This document shows positions 1 through 14,300 of a stretch of DNA of 64,000 nt, piece by piece. Position numbers and translations under genes: made by a program. The DNA comes from Apteryx mantelli (taxonomy: Eukaryota; Chordata; Aves; Apterygiformes; Apterygidae), in assembly GCF_036417845.1 (NCBI RefSeq), contig NC_089980.1, forward strand, positions 112,183,169-112,247,168, read 5' to 3'. Every line of letters begins with the position of its first letter. The first letter of the stretch is position 1. The notes beneath the pieces were generated by a model, which had not been told where the DNA came from, did not search any database, and saw only the letters and a program-made list of their open reading frames with translations.

Positions 1-3000
1 ATTGGCACTTTGAGAAACAAACACTGTGGGTAGCTATAACAAAAAAATAGACATGTTGACATATACAAGGTAAACTTACAGGGAGAAGTATGCTTTTTTA
101 TTAAATTAATTGATGCAGCTGAAAGAAACAAACCAGCTGTCAGACACACTTGAAACAGTGGACAAAAATTGGTGTTTTATACAAATATATCAACTGATGT
201 AGTAAAAGATGTCTTCACTTCCCACACACCTTGCTTTGCTTGTATCCTCAGACTGTCACACTTACTAACCCTACTACTATAAATTTATACTGCTGTAAAG
301 TTCTACATTAAATATTTACTTGTATAACAGAATAGTCTATCCTATTAATATGCTGCTATTTTAAGATGCTAAGTAGCTTTTCAGTCACGAGAAAACAAAG
401 ATTTAAAGCCTACATGGTTCTGAATATTGTAAAATTTTCAAGCATGCAACCTAAATGACAATGAAGCAGCTAAAGATGTCATAGCTAAAATATAGATATC
501 CCTGTAAAGGTCTTCAAACTGAACGTATATGCAATGATGAAGAGAGTGGGAATCATGGAAGAGTGCCAAGGCATATGGAGAGTTAGGTTAGCCAAAGACA
601 CTTTGCTATGGGTAGATGCTGCACCAAGGCTATTAAAAAAAACTCAGTCTTTACTTTTTCTGCCCTCCTATAAGCCTATAAGAATTTTGCTTCAGTTCTT
701 CAAAATTATTTCTTTTCTGAAGCCAGATGTGAAAGACTATAGATGGCAATAACTTTTTTAGAGATCCTATTACAATGATATTCATAATATGATTTCAATA
801 TTATACTTTCTGAAAACTTTTGGGCAGAAACATAGTTGTATTCATGAGTAGTGCAATTGTTTACAGTATAATTAGTCCCATGAGTATAAAATGATTCACA
901 TTTAAAAGTACCTGCAGAATGCAGATCTTCTGTTGTATCATTTAAAAAAAATTAGGGCTTATCCACACAAACTAACCAGAAGAAAATAAAATTTTGGATA
1001 CTTATTTCTGAAACAAAGAGCGTTAAAAGGGAAAGACCTGTTCTAAAATAAAAGTAGTCATATGTAGAATTGTTCTAGAATTGCTATTATGTTTTAATTT
1101 GGACCCTGCATTTTTTCATGCATAGCTTCCTTGCACAGACAAGTTCTTAATTTAGTATTTATGAGCACCCTCAAACCTGATTTACAACTGTTGGAACCTT
1201 TTGTTGAAGTTCTATTAAAATTAGCAGGAAATCAATGAAATAGAACAGGGGGATACAAAATAAAACTTATTTTTTACCAGCGTGTCTGTGGACACAAAGC
1301 AAAAAAATTGCACCTTAATATTTCTACTGAGTATTCCCACTCATTCAGCTGAAATTAGCAATGTCCGTTTCATATCTAAACCTGGCTGTCCTATTCCAGG
1401 ATACTTATCCTACTTAATTAGGGGGTATATTACTGTAGTGTGCCTTTGCCATGCACTACTGAGATAATACACTTTATAAAATTCTGATTCTGGGTTCTCA
1501 GGGGTATTTTGACATTCTGTTCTTCTGATTCCAAAATGCTTCTTCTTCCTTTTTAGTCACACTGAATTACCATATTTGTAGCAAGAACTGATCAGAAAAG
1601 AAGATGGAAGTGGAGAAGCTTGACCAAATAGCCCTCTTCATTATGCCAGAGATTCACTTTTTGTGAATTTTGTGATCAACTTTTTTAGTAGCTAGATGCA
1701 GCTCAGATGAAAAGAAACAGAATCTTGGCTCAAGACTGTGAACGACTGTTTCTACAGAAGTGTTAGACACGACGGCATACATTGCTTGTATGTGTCCATG
1801 CAGGTAGAAAGGTCTTACCTGCTATTCAAGTAGTTTCTAATAGCAAGAGGTGATTAAAAGTAGAGGTTGTGATACAATATATGAACTCACTGTACTACAT
1901 ATCAAATAGTTGGATCTTGCAGGAGTTTGGATGGGGACCGTTTCTACAGAACCCTCTTCTCCTCTGTCTTTACTTGGCAAATAACTGGGCTTTGCTAGTG
2001 GTAGTCCAGTAAGCAATAACACAGCAAGAATTTCAGGCAGAAAAAAAAAAGAAGAAAAAATCCACAGAAGGGTGGCTGAACCAGCGCCATCTAAGGAGCA
2101 TAATACTTCATAAGCATGTGTATTTACGTATGTATGTGTACAGATATATTTACAAGCATGTGTATGTGTAAATACACACATGCATTCTAGCAAGTATACA
2201 CTTGCCAGCATAATGTATACATTTGCTTTTATTACTGAATCAGTTTTAGAGATAATTGTGTAGAATTTGTATAATGCCAATAACTCACAAAAAACTCACT
2301 AGCTGTGTCCTAACAGGTACTAAAAGCTGCAATGTTACCATCTTATGCACCTTTCCTCTGACTCCTCAAATCATTCATTATCAAGGAATTTATCAAAGAA
2401 CAAAGGAAACCTCTCCAAATATAATAACAGCTTCCAAAGATTTCAAGGATATATTTCAGCTGCCAAAATAAAAAGGAGCAGGGTTCCTGCTTATTAATAT
2501 AAAAAAGGCTTTAGTGTAAATGCATATGGGCATCAATATATCCAAGTATATAGTATGCAACTAGATAATATATAAATTATGTATCAACACTTTTATCATA
2601 AGACCATTCAGTCCTATTTGTTTGTTCAAATGTTATTTTTAATTTCCTCCTTAAAATACACAAGAGAACATAGTCTTCTAAGTCACTACTTCCTTGCTAG
2701 TAATTAAAATAAATTACTCAAAATCTCTGGTATCTGTGGCATAATCGTTCTTCCTTTTACAAGGATGAATCTCTAATTTAAAGATTGTTATGCTTTTATA
2801 CAAAGACCTGCTTGAAAGACATAATCATTAGCTGTAAGAGTTAGTGCACAGCGTATGGTAGGGATGGTTTGTGAATCTGTCTTACCTTTAGTCGTCTGAA
2901 AATTTGCAAGTACAACATACTCCATTTTAAAAAATAACCTTTAGAAAAACTGTAAGGCATAGAAAGATTTTGCTGTTTGTAGTGTTTATTCTATTGCATG

Positions 3001-5190
3001 CATCTGGAAGGTTCATTGTAGCTCACAAGAGAATCACCATATTTAACTAAAGTTGTGGTAAACAGCATGATTTCTTAATTGAAGCTATTATGAAATAATA
3101 CATGTAGACCACTGTATTCATTTGCTCTACATGACTGATTACAGTACACCTGTTTCACTTAGAAAAATGCTTGATATCTGCAGCCAAGTCACAGTTGTTA
3201 ATAGATTTGAAGAGGTTTTAATTTCACTTAGTGTGGCCCCTTATACATAGTGCTATCATCTACGCTAGGAAAACAGACATCTGTAATTTTCCATCACTGA
3301 CAGTCTTAAGGCCATAGCAGCATTTGCCTTTTGCCAGTGGAAAAGAAAATATATAAGACTCATCCTAACCTTGTTTTTCAGTGGGCAAGTTGTATAAGAA
3401 TAATATTTTTAATTAGGCCAACTAATACGACTGGAGGAAAAAAACAAAACAGGTTAGTTTCCAGACACTTCTGCTCTGAATCTTAACTAGCAAATTTCAA
3501 ACCACACACAGGTTAAGAATAATTGTTTTGCATTAACTTAATTAATGGTTAGTTTGAGATAATAGGTGGATGGCACAGAAGAGAAGGATAATAGTGATAA
3601 GGTCATTGAGATCTACAGGACAAAAAGAGAGACAGATAATTATGCAACATAAAGCATCTTAAATCTATGTTAGACTGAACTTAATTTCAAAACTAACATA
3701 ACTAAGCCTTTGTTTTTGGTGAAGAGGGTCCCCTCAAATTGTAAAGGTTAAATTTTATGTTGATACTATTTTATTATATAATCTTATAAATGTAAGGAAT
3801 TAAAAACAAAAATAATAAAGAAAAACAGCAAGATTTTTCTTCTGTTTTAACTTAATATGATTAGAAATGAGAATAATTGCTATTCTGATGAACAGATGAT
3901 ATCAAAATGCCTTAAAGCCAATTTTGCTTCTTCCCATATTTTCATTATTTGCATGAGATATGTGTTTTGTCAGTATGAGATTTGATTTTTATTTTTAACA
4001 TACATATACTTGGAAATTTAAAGTATACTTTTGATTTCGCTAAAGGATTAAATTGAACTATACAGAACATGCTTCTGATGTGGTGCTTCTGTATTATGCC
4101 CAAGACAGGACAGCCTCAAATTCAGACAGTACTAAACATAATGGTGAGAGAGAAATAATCCATGCTCATATCTTGACGTAAATGACAGCCATTGTTAGAG
4201 CTCTTTGAGAGGACAGGACAGAGAATAGCTTGCATCATATCTTCAACAAGATGAGCTTATTGCCCTTTATAGAATGACAAATAGGGGGGCTATAGCTATT
4301 GATAAATCCTGGGCAAAGCAGTAGATAGCAAATGGAACCATGAACTGATGCATGATTGATTATAGCATTGCTTGCACCCAGAAAATGATTCTCAAGCAAG
4401 CTAACACCACTTGGAAATGCTGTTATTGGAAAAATGTTCCTGAAAACAATTCACATCATTTTGCCACTTCAATTCAAATGTTCTTTGTGAGCTTGTTTGT
4501 TTGTTTGTTGTTCAGATATTCTTATTGTTTTTTGACCTTTCTAATTTGAAGCTTGAGAAATTTTATGTTTATATTAGAAACTATTGCAATTATTTGTAAT
4601 AATTGACATCAAACATGACTGATAATATCCAGGTTCACAGCAGACAATTCCAATTTCACAGCTCTGATAGTTGTACTTTCGAGTCCAACTTTTGTTCAGA
4701 CTGGACTCGCTATGAAATTGATACTTTATAAAATGAAAAATAAAAAAAAACAACAGTTGAACAGACTACTAACAAAATGAGAAAGATAATCCTAACTTCT
4801 GACTGCTACAGGATATTTTAGCAGTATAAAATCACCATATAAGGTCACCTATGTCTATCTTTCAGTAAGTATTTCAAAAAGAATGGGAGAGATCTTTCTT
4901 CTCCCTAAAATTAATCTTTCTGTACTCTTTTCCTCTCCTTAGCTCCCTCTCAGAAGTCTCGCATAGACCTGAGCAAGGCAGTCCGAATGCCTTCATTTCT
5001 AAATGCATCTCAGTTCTTAACCTGGGGAGCTGTACCCAGCAGTGTAACTGAACTTGGTAATAATGCTGAGTGTAAAAATCTACACAAGTCAGATCCTAAG
5101 TGACAATATGGAACATATGGAGAAGGTTATACATGAGAATAGACACACTGTCACAACAGCAAGCAAACAGAGCTAGTTTTAGTGACTTAC
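1..5190 (-). other. HCRTR2: HCRTR2 intron 4 (5' part; continues beyond the left edge)
   Basis: The intron begins at the strong donor gtaagt at 5190. I scanned the minus strand for the conserved loop 3/TM6 segment, the TM7 NPIIYN segment and the C-tail and saw none. The DNA is AT-rich with scattered short T and A runs. It contains an AC/GT-rich near-palindromic patch at about 2110-2190 and a short (GTTT)n run at 4492-4510. The open frames here are short and show no recognisable protein. Confidence 0.85.
2110..2190. repeat. Degenerate AC/GT-rich alternating tract with a small inverted repeat
   Basis: Purine-pyrimidine alternation with repeated GTATGT and ACACAC units. The arms GCATGTGT (2156-2163) and ACACATGC (2176-2183) are perfectly complementary and separated by 12 bases. 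It also creates the longest open frame of this intron, which is low-complexity and not a gene. Confidence 0.6.
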
Positions 5191-5306
5191 CTGGCGACAC
5201 CAAAGCTTTCGAAATATTTGCAAATAGGCCAACACCATAAGACACAGTGGTGCCATGTATGTCACCAGAAAAAAACAAGTGTGATACATTTTGGGGTAAA
5301 CCTCAG
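5191..5306 (-). CDS. HCRTR2: HCRTR2 coding exon 4 (TM5)
   Basis: This exon has 116 bases, residues 217-255. The acceptor is tttccag|CTGAGG at 5307/5306 and the donor CGCCAG|gtaagt at 5191/5190, phase 0. Together with the last base of exon 3 it makes 39 codons: A217-E-V-Y, then TM5 (about 224-247) with Pro236 (MAPLCLMVLAYLQIF), and the start of intracellular loop 3 (RKLWCRQ). An upstream start in this frame does not exist, so simple open-reading-frame scans miss the exon or show it only in the wrong frame. The exon length and phase are those I recall for mammalian OX2R. The next exon should begin with the IPG... segment of loop 3; I found no such segment in bases 1-5190. Confidence 0.95.
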
Positions 5307-8300
5307 CTGGAAAGAAAATTCAAAAAGAAAGAGTATATTTAAATATACATACATTTTAAAAATATTTTGAGCCAAATTAAGAACATCTGAGCAAATTTAA
5401 GCCAAGTGCGAGAAGTTTATGTTCTATTAAATCAGTGAAAGATAGAACATGTCATTATCTATCAGTAGTTAACCAGTTATTTGAACTATCTCATCTTTTA
5501 ATGTGTTTAAGAGGTTGTGTAACTATCTTTAGTTTTCCTTCTGTGAGGGCTACTATGTATCTGTATCTGTATGTATCTGTATGTGCTGTGTGAGTTGTAC
5601 AGTCTCTCATAAGCCAAGAACACAGACTACAACACAGAAGTGCATACACTTTAGAATATCAATGAGAGGAAACACAGGCACTTCTTAAAACACTTTTCAG
5701 TGTTTTTTTTCAGTGGTGGAATAAATGTATCTTCAAGCTATACTTAGTAATATATTATTATAACTACATGGGAAAAATAAAAACTAGAATTATTTCAGTC
5801 AAGTGTTCTAAACTTAGGAAATTCCTGAGATTTTGACTCCACTTTAAGAACAGTGGTTTTGCTACCCTCATGTCCTAACATTGCGTGATCTCTTTTCAAA
5901 GGACAGCTTATGGATATTATTTGATTAGAGATGAATATCTTACAAGAGTTGTGAATATATTATGATTTTAAGAATGTTATATCAGAGTCCTCCTTTTTAG
6001 ATTATAGCAGAATGTGCAGTGGGTACCTGGAAAACTTAGTTTCATTTTTGTACTACCAAATGTAATTTGGTATTACCAAATGTTGATATTAATAACAACT
6101 TAACATTTATGGACAGCCTCAGAAATGGAATGGACATTACACAAGCTACTATATGTAGTAGAAGAGAAACTGTTCACCAGTCAGAAAAACTTCGGTATCA
6201 GGGAAATAGAAATTTGGTTTGGCAAAATCTAACACATGTTCATGGTTAGCAAAGGCAATAGAGACATAGTCATTGATAGCTGACAGCTTTGATGGATCGG
6301 GGTTGAAACAATTCAGATGAGCAGGATTTAGCTCCTTACTTGCTCTGAGATTCCTCAGCAAACCAACTTACCAGTTCTTAACTGAGCAGCTACAGCTACT
6401 AGCTCTTGCAAATGTCCCTGGGGAAGGCAGACCATTCTGGGCAGTTGTTTTATAATTGGCAATAACTTGGGTTTGTATATTTACTGATGATCTCAAAATG
6501 ATTTTGCACTTCAGGGAATGCAGCCTCACAACAATCCTGTCAGACAGGGAAATACTGCTGTTCATGCTTCACAGGTGGAGAGATTAAGGAGAAACTGGAA
6601 TAACATGACTTACTGGGATCACAGAAGGTCAGTGAGGGAGCTGAGAGTACATTCTTTCTATTAAGAAGGAGGTGCCACCTGCCTCATCAATACTCTGCAG
6701 GCAGCCAGGCCCCTTGCAGGTAGAAGGACAGTACTTATTTAAAAGGCCATCTGGAGTTTATGGCTTCCAGTTTAGCATTCCAAATAAAGAGAAACATTAA
6801 ATGAGCCTAGCTATCTACAAAGAACTGATGAGCCAGGTTGGAGGAAGATCCTAACATTTGCCTTTGAAGTTTAGCCACCTGGAAAGTGCCAGCTGCGAAA
6901 CATCAAAGGAAACCTGTCCCTCCTCCACCCAGGGCAAAGCACTTTGTAGAACTTTTCCTTAAGAAGAGTGACTCTGTTTAGCTTCTCAAGCCAAAGAAAA
7001 GCTTTAAAGCTCTTTGATAATCACAGTGGCAAGAAGGAGGAAGGACTGGTTTGGGATAGCATTCATTTATCAGCTGGGTAAGTTCCCAGCTCCTTGAATG
7101 AGAACATCAATCAGCCTGTGGGCTTGGTGATATATCAGCTGCCTGACTGGAACCTCTGATCCTCTCACTCGCAAGCAGAAGAGGAGAAAAGCATCTTTGC
7201 CTTCCATGGGTCACTTAATAGGCTTTGGGACAGAGGCAGATCATTCTTAGTTGCAATAACCATCTCTTTAAGAAGAAATTAATGATTCTTGTGTTACTGG
7301 TCCCTGTTTCCCTGAAAAGAGGAAAGTAGAGAAAAAGAAAACAAGTGGTCACAGGGATTGGACTGGGGTCAGCATTCCTACTCAGTACCAGTCAGATAGT
7401 ATGATTGCTCTGCCTGATAAATAATCAATATGCTGAAACAGGCCTTCTTCTGTCTGCTGCAGGGATTATTAAATTTAAAACTTTGTATTAAAGCTTCCTT
7501 CTCAGTACTGTGTTCCAGTCCCAGCCTGTTGTTCAATGGAGCAAGGAGGAAGAGGTGTGAAACTACGGCTTCTGGATTTTGCCAGAATTTTACTAAACAC
7601 ACATACACTCAGACACACCTGAACTCGAAAGGTTTTAATATGTCTAACAAATGAAAGATTCCTTTAAGCCACAGATGCATAATGAAATTCTTTGATTCTT
7701 GACAGCTTCCCTAAGAATACCAATAGAGAAAAATAACAAGACTACCAAGATTTTATGAGTGTCTGTGGAGAGATCCCAGGTTCCCTAGTCTCAGAAAAAT
7801 CTCTGTTAGGTTTTGGAGTAACCAATAAGCAGGCACAAGACAGGTAAAAAAGTATATTTTTAGGATAAAGCCTAATGAATAGAGATATTGGGAAGTGGGT
7901 GCCCACAGTAGAGAAAATCAGATTACACAACACAGTGTCTTCTGATTTATGTTCCTACATTACCGTAGTTACAGCTTGCTAATATTAAAATCACATTTTA
8001 AAACCTGATATATTATGCTTGTATTATCAATTCATGATACCACAAAGAATAATTTAGTATTAACAATATTCTGTATAACTTCTGCATAAAAATGGCCCAG
8101 AAGTTTTGCCTTAAATTCTACATTTTCAAATCACTTGAAACTATGTAGTCTGAATGTTCTCATTCCTTGCATTTATTCTGGACATCAGAATTTTGTGAGC
8201 TCTTTAGTATCACTCAAATTAGCCTGTTTTAGGTCATATCTGAACTTCCAAAGCTTCTAACACTATGTAATATAATTATTGTGTATGTTTAATAGTTGAA

Positions 8301-11300
8301 AAGTACACTTAAGGAAGAGTCAGGGATCAATATTTAGAACTTTTTTTTTTTTCTGCACTGCAGGTAATAATTAGTATTATAGAATTAACTGCTGAATACT
8401 TAAATAAACAGGATATATAAACCTTCATATAATAATGTAATTTCCAGCTGTGTTACTTTCTCCAGAATTAAGAAAATATGTTTTTCTACTATTTTATGAG
8501 TAATCTAGGAGGAAATGGAATACAGAAAGTCTTCCCTTTGTTTCCATTCAACCACATAGTATTGGGAAAGAATTATCTCCATATTCTTTTTATCATATGC
8601 AAAAGGATTGGCTAATGCACTTTGGCTAGCACCCTTTTCATGAACAGCTCTAAGAGAATGTGGTTAGCTGTCTTGGACACATGATGAACTCATTTCAATA
8701 TATGTTTCTTTTATTTTGGCACTTTATCATCAAATTCAGCACATAGCAATTACAGACTTCTATAGAACTATGGCCAACACTGGCTCCTTAAATAAGTCTG
8801 CCTAGGTCACATGTTGGATCCTTCTCCATTCCCAAATGAAATATTGTTATTAGGCAGTACTAGAAATGAAAAAACCCTCAGTCCAGAATTGGCAATGAAT
8901 TTCATATTCAGGAATACCAGAAGCAATTAAAAAGAAATCGAGCCTTGTTTTAGGCTGAACTATTGCTCTATTTTCAGTCACTGGCAGCTCTCCAATAGCA
9001 TACTTGAAATATTATTATTAGTCAGGGTCGCCACTATACAATCACTGTTAAGGCAATCCAAGCGTCACAGTGTTGAACAGACTGTCCTTCCAGCCACTCA
9101 CCAGACTTATGTGGATTTCAGCAACTGGACCTAAGTCTGGGTAGGGTGCAGTGCTGCCACTTGCTTTGGTGTCTCTGACATTTTCCTGGACACAGCTTCC
9201 TGTCTGTTACTCCTCCATAGTACCTCATGTTTCAACAACCTTACCTTCCCCAAATTAGTATAGGCTTCCAAAACACTTTGGGAAATGTCATTAAGCACCC
9301 CCTTTTAGAGTTTCAACCTTGGCAATTTACAGTTTAACACCCTTGGGACATATGATAGTTGAAGCACATGCAATACTCTACAAAGGTTTCATCAGAAGTA
9401 CCCTAATTTTAGACAGCTCAAGTGATATGCAGTTGTAAACAAAGCAATAAACAACCAAATGTAATCCCTTTCCTCATCACACAAATTGACTCTCCTATAG
9501 AATTTTCTTAGAGTCCCTTGAGCAAGTGCAGTTTCTACATCTCCACTTTCTCTTTTCAAATACGACTTATTCTTAGGAACACAAATTTCATCTTCCTTCA
9601 ACCTCCTGCTAGTTAGCTTGCTTTGACCCTATATTTTCCCACAGTCAAAAAGCACAAAAAAAAGAAGCAACCTTATTCTTTGCAAACATTAGCTCTTTAT
9701 TCCTTCCTCTGACATCGAACCTCACCAGGCTTTTCAAACTGCTGCCCTGTTATCCATGTTCTTTTGTTATTCTGTTTGGCAGTCTGTCTGATTTCAAATC
9801 CAAGTCCTTAGTTGAAAAACTGGATCTTCTATGCTTTGGTCCAACTGATTGTCTTAAGACATTTTCATTTGAATGGAAATTACTTATGCTAATGACACTT
9901 TATTCTCCATAGTCTGAAAGGAATGTTAATATATTATATTATCCTCACTGGTAATACATGGCAAACACTACAGTTACTAAGTTCTTCTACGACATGAGCA
10001 ACATACTTACACATAGAAAGGTTTTTCTCTCAAGTCAGTGATAAGCTATTATTAGAAAGAGTGAAGAGAGGATTATTATTTTACAGATAGTTAAAATGCA
10101 CCAGCAGAATAATTAGAAATGGCACTGCATTATCATTAGAAGAAAAATTCCATAAAAAGGCAGCAGTATAAAAGTAGGATAGTTATTTTTAAGTGGAATA
10201 AAGATCTTCTTACTTCAGAAAACTTCCATGTATTTTTAATGTAAAATTATTTTCATTTTATACTCAATAAAAAAACAAAAAAACCAAAATGTCATTCTGG
10301 AGTGTTGGCACTTCATTTCTGAAGCCAAACACAGAAAGAACATTATTCTATGCATAAGTACTTGCCTTTGTCATACCCTTTTCTACCTCTCCAAAAGTCT
10401 GAGTTGAGACTCATAACATAATCAGAAGATTGTCAGATTTCATTTTGGACAAATACACTCCAGAAGGGTAGGGTCTTGCAAATGCATGTGGGAGCTTTGT
10501 GCTTTTATATAATGGGTGCTTTAGCTCAAGCATATCTGTGGGCTGCAACTATTCTAGTCAAGTAAGGAACAAGAGGCACTCTTTAAAATAGTTCCAGAGC
10601 TACTACAGACTGCAGTTTGAAAGTAACACTTCTCTGTTGGAAATCAAAAAGTGGCCAATATAGATCTTGAAATTTTGGGATTGTGTTCTCCTGATAAAAT
10701 GCTCTTCTGACTCCCTAATTAATTAACTGCAGAGCTTTCCATCATTTTCATTTCCTAGGCTGATTAAAAGAATCTTTGCTGCAGATCTAACCTTGAAGTG
10801 ATGAACGCATGGATAATTAGCTTTCAAACAAAATGGATGAACACAAATTGTACCCTGAGTGAATGCTATGAAGGAAAACAGTCACATAAATACTGCAGCA
10901 TCCAGCAGCAGACTGGGATACAAAATTGTTCACAGATGAAAAAAGAACATTAGAAGTAAAGAGCAGACATCCTCTTCAGTGAAACAGTGGGTACAATACT
11001 CATAGATTAACAGAGGTTTCCATTAACCTACAAACTTTCAGCACATCTTTGCCTGGAATGGCTGCCAGCTAGCTAACGGCCATGTACACCAGCCAATGCA
11101 GTGTTCCAGGGGACCAGGCGGGATGAAGGAGATAAAGAACAGGGAATGTGATGGCCGGCATCTCCTCATTCATCCCCTCCCCCGGCCCTGCAGAGGCAGT
11201 TAGCAGAGGAGGAACTTTCAGAAAGAGCCCTCATCAGTTCAAACAGCTTAAACTAATTTATCTTAATTGTTCACAGGACTAGAGTCTTTCTGTACAGAGA

Positions 11301-14300
11301 CAGCTCTGAAAGAGAATCTGATTGTATTTTAGTCTGCCTTGAGGCTATTAACCAAGCACCTTTTAGTTATAGGCTTTGGCAAATTTGGCTTTATTTTCCT
11401 GTGTGTGAATAATGATATTACCGGTGGTCATTTTATCCAGTGTCAGAGTCACAGCATGTAACTCATATACTCTATTAGCATTGGAGTTGTGCCAAGACCC
11501 ACCAGAGTTGGGTGTGAACCGTTCAAGGGGGTGCCTAGCACTACTTGATAGATGAAGTCAGACAAAACAGAAGCAGTTGCTCCCTTGCAACCCTTAGGAA
11601 TTCTCACAGTTGAATTCAAACACAGAACAAGTTAGATTCAAAGTTAATCTGGACAGGCAGAATAACACTTCTTGGATGAAATCATTCGAAACTTATTACA
11701 TCTTCCAAGTTACTTAAATAATCTTGTCCATGATAAATTCCAAATTGTAGACTAACCTTCTACTCCATATTAATGACATCTCTAAATTCTGTAGTGACAT
11801 ACAATTTGCACTGAAGTCCCAGGAGTTTTCTATAAAGACTAAATCAAATACCAGCAATTAGCAAAATCAGTATCCCAGGTAAATAAAAGTTCTGTTCTCA
11901 TGTAGTTATTTCTGAAGGCTAAATACTGCAGCCTTTGTATTATCTGCAATGTCCATCAATCAATGAGAATTATATAAGCATAAGCATTGAAGGGTGGGAA
12001 CATTTTTCCCCTCTGGGAAACATTAACATGGTCAAGACACAAGACAGCCTCATCCATTTAAGCTTGGTTTCAAATGTACTTTTAGCAATACAAAAGAAAA
12101 CGTAATTTCAGAGTATTTGAAAAGCAGTAGTTCTAGGAAAGATTATATAATTAAAAACATTTTGTGATATGCTTATACAACCTGACTTCATTTTAATATA
12201 TCCTGATATATTTATTACATAACAGCAGTACAAATTCAGTGTTTATGGTCAATGACACACTCACCTCCCCAGTGCTCATCACAAACTGTGAATAAGGTGG
12301 TTTTATTGGCTAGTCCTGGGAACACACTGCTGCACTCCATAACAATAGCCTGAGGAATCATTATGATGCAGGACACAACCCAGATAATTATAATGCTGTT
12401 CCTTGCTCGCTTGGCTGTGCTTTTAAACATCAAAGGGTGACAAATTGCATACCATCGATCCAAAGCAATGCAGCTCAGTGTTAGTACAGACACCGAGACT
12501 GAAACTGTCTAAAGAAAAGAAAATAGTATATAAACTTTCTCAGCGTTTTAAAAATGAATTGTATTTTCAACATAGTTAGCTCTTTATTCACAATATTAAA
12601 TAGAAACTATTCCCAGAAAAAAAGTCTTCTTTTTAAATGACTTCTTACAGAATTACAAACTAATGTATAAATCTATTTATTTTGTGTGATATCCTCATCT
12701 GTTGCAGTCCCACTGGAATCAATGGGACAATTCACAAATTAAGGTGCTACCCAAGCTGAAGAGGTGTATCAGGGTCAGATGCTGTAAGAATAAAATTATG
12801 CAACTTAGAATTTAAAAAACATTATCTTAAAAATTATTTTTAAAACATAATACCACTAATTAGATCCTTCTTCTTCCTTTGTAGAATGTGTTTTTTTTGT
12901 TTTTCTATGCTATACTCAGATACCAGTATTATCATTTTGCTTTTCCAGTTTTCACAGGAAGAATGGAAATTCTCTTGAAAAAACAATCAGCCTACAGCAA
13001 ACTAAGTCATTTTACCCTTCTATTCAATATAGGAAATGATCTGTGACTTTGGTTTTATTCTTTCACTCTGTACATTAGGCAATCATTTCACTTTCTCTTC
13101 AGATTTTCTTCCACTAGAAAGAAGGCTTTGAAAGAATTTTGTGATTTTGACTCTACCTAATAGAGGATATACTTGCTGGAGAATGATTCCCCTTGACAAT
13201 GTGACTCTTTAGCCTGAACATACAGTGTATCCACTGAAAATATTAAATTTGCTGGATACATTCAGAATTCTGCTGAATTCTTTTGATTTATAATGACAGA
13301 AAGTCCAAACAGCTTGTCATTCTAGTATGCCCAGTTTGTTCGTGTAATCTGATATACTTAGAAAAGGTGCCAGTCGTTTTGACGGAAATGTTCTCATAAC
13401 TAAATCCACTGATAATGAATGAACAGTGGCAATAATTGCTTAAGGGACACAATGTGATCAGCTCCCAGTGCATGAGGATACTTTGACTATTTCTAAATAA
13501 TGCTCAGTAAGTCACTAAGCATATATGAAAGTATAAACTCAGTTTAGAGTTCTTCAGAAGGACTGATTCTCTGTCATGGGCACTTACTAGATGTTCATGT
13601 CCACATACAGAGAGTATAAATGCCAGTAATTCTATTTATATACCTTTTATTACTTTATATCCTTTCTGAATAATTTAAATGATCTCCCAGAGTAAAGAGC
13701 ATCAGGCAATTGTTCCAGTAGGTGTATTGCCCAGGTCTACCAATCAGTTGCCTCAAGAACAATATTTATTAAGCATAAACATGTAACGCATAAGTGGAAC
13801 AGTCCTTTAGTCCTGTGCAGGTATCCTGAGATATCTACTCTAGCTGAGATAAACTTCCATCACATAGTCTCGATTAGGAATATGCTTTTGTTCTTTTTCA
13901 TAACAATGGTAATGTATGTGCAAACACAGTAATACAATACCTGTAAGTAGGGAATCACTTTGCAGAGAGGCTGCCCAAAGAACCAAGTTTCTGTGATGTC
14001 CACTACTAAAGTTGCTGGAAGACAAGTAATTGTGACCAGAATGTCAGCCAGAGAGAGATTTACTATGAAATAGTTCGTAACTGTTCGCATGTGATGATTC
14101 TTCCACACTGCAATGCAAACTGAATTTGGAAAGAAAAGTTAGTGTGCTGCAAATAACCTAGGTAATGCTTCAACAGGAAAACACTCTGCACTGTGGGATT
14201 AAGGAAGCGTGTCCTTTGCTTAATAAAGAATACTTGAATATGTAGTTTAGTGTAAAAAATAAGTGTTTTGTGTTAGAGTGGTAACGAGAGAGTACATGGA

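Larger units (their letters stand above)
5307..12264 (-). other. HCRTR2: HCRTR2 intron 3
   Basis: The intron is 6,958 bases with GT-AG ends, phase 1. It contains a short TATCTG-type microsatellite (about 5553-5585), a MIR-like SINE relic near 6505-6650, and a GC-richer patch at about 11,040-11,220 that stands out from the AT-rich surroundings. I see no coding exon. The open frames in it are short and without recognisable domains. Confidence 0.85.

Noticed and set aside
1837..2280. 147-codon open frame, minus strand
   Set aside because: It runs through an AC/GT-rich tract (THTHACKYICTHTY...), has no recognisable domain or splice context, and lies in intron 4.
1..5190. Possible HCRTR2 exon 5, 6 or 7
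   Set aside because: I looked on the minus strand for loop 3, TM6 and the NPIIYN segment and found none. The stretch near 4300-4330 with a weak resemblance to the TM6 antisense breaks off after a few codons.
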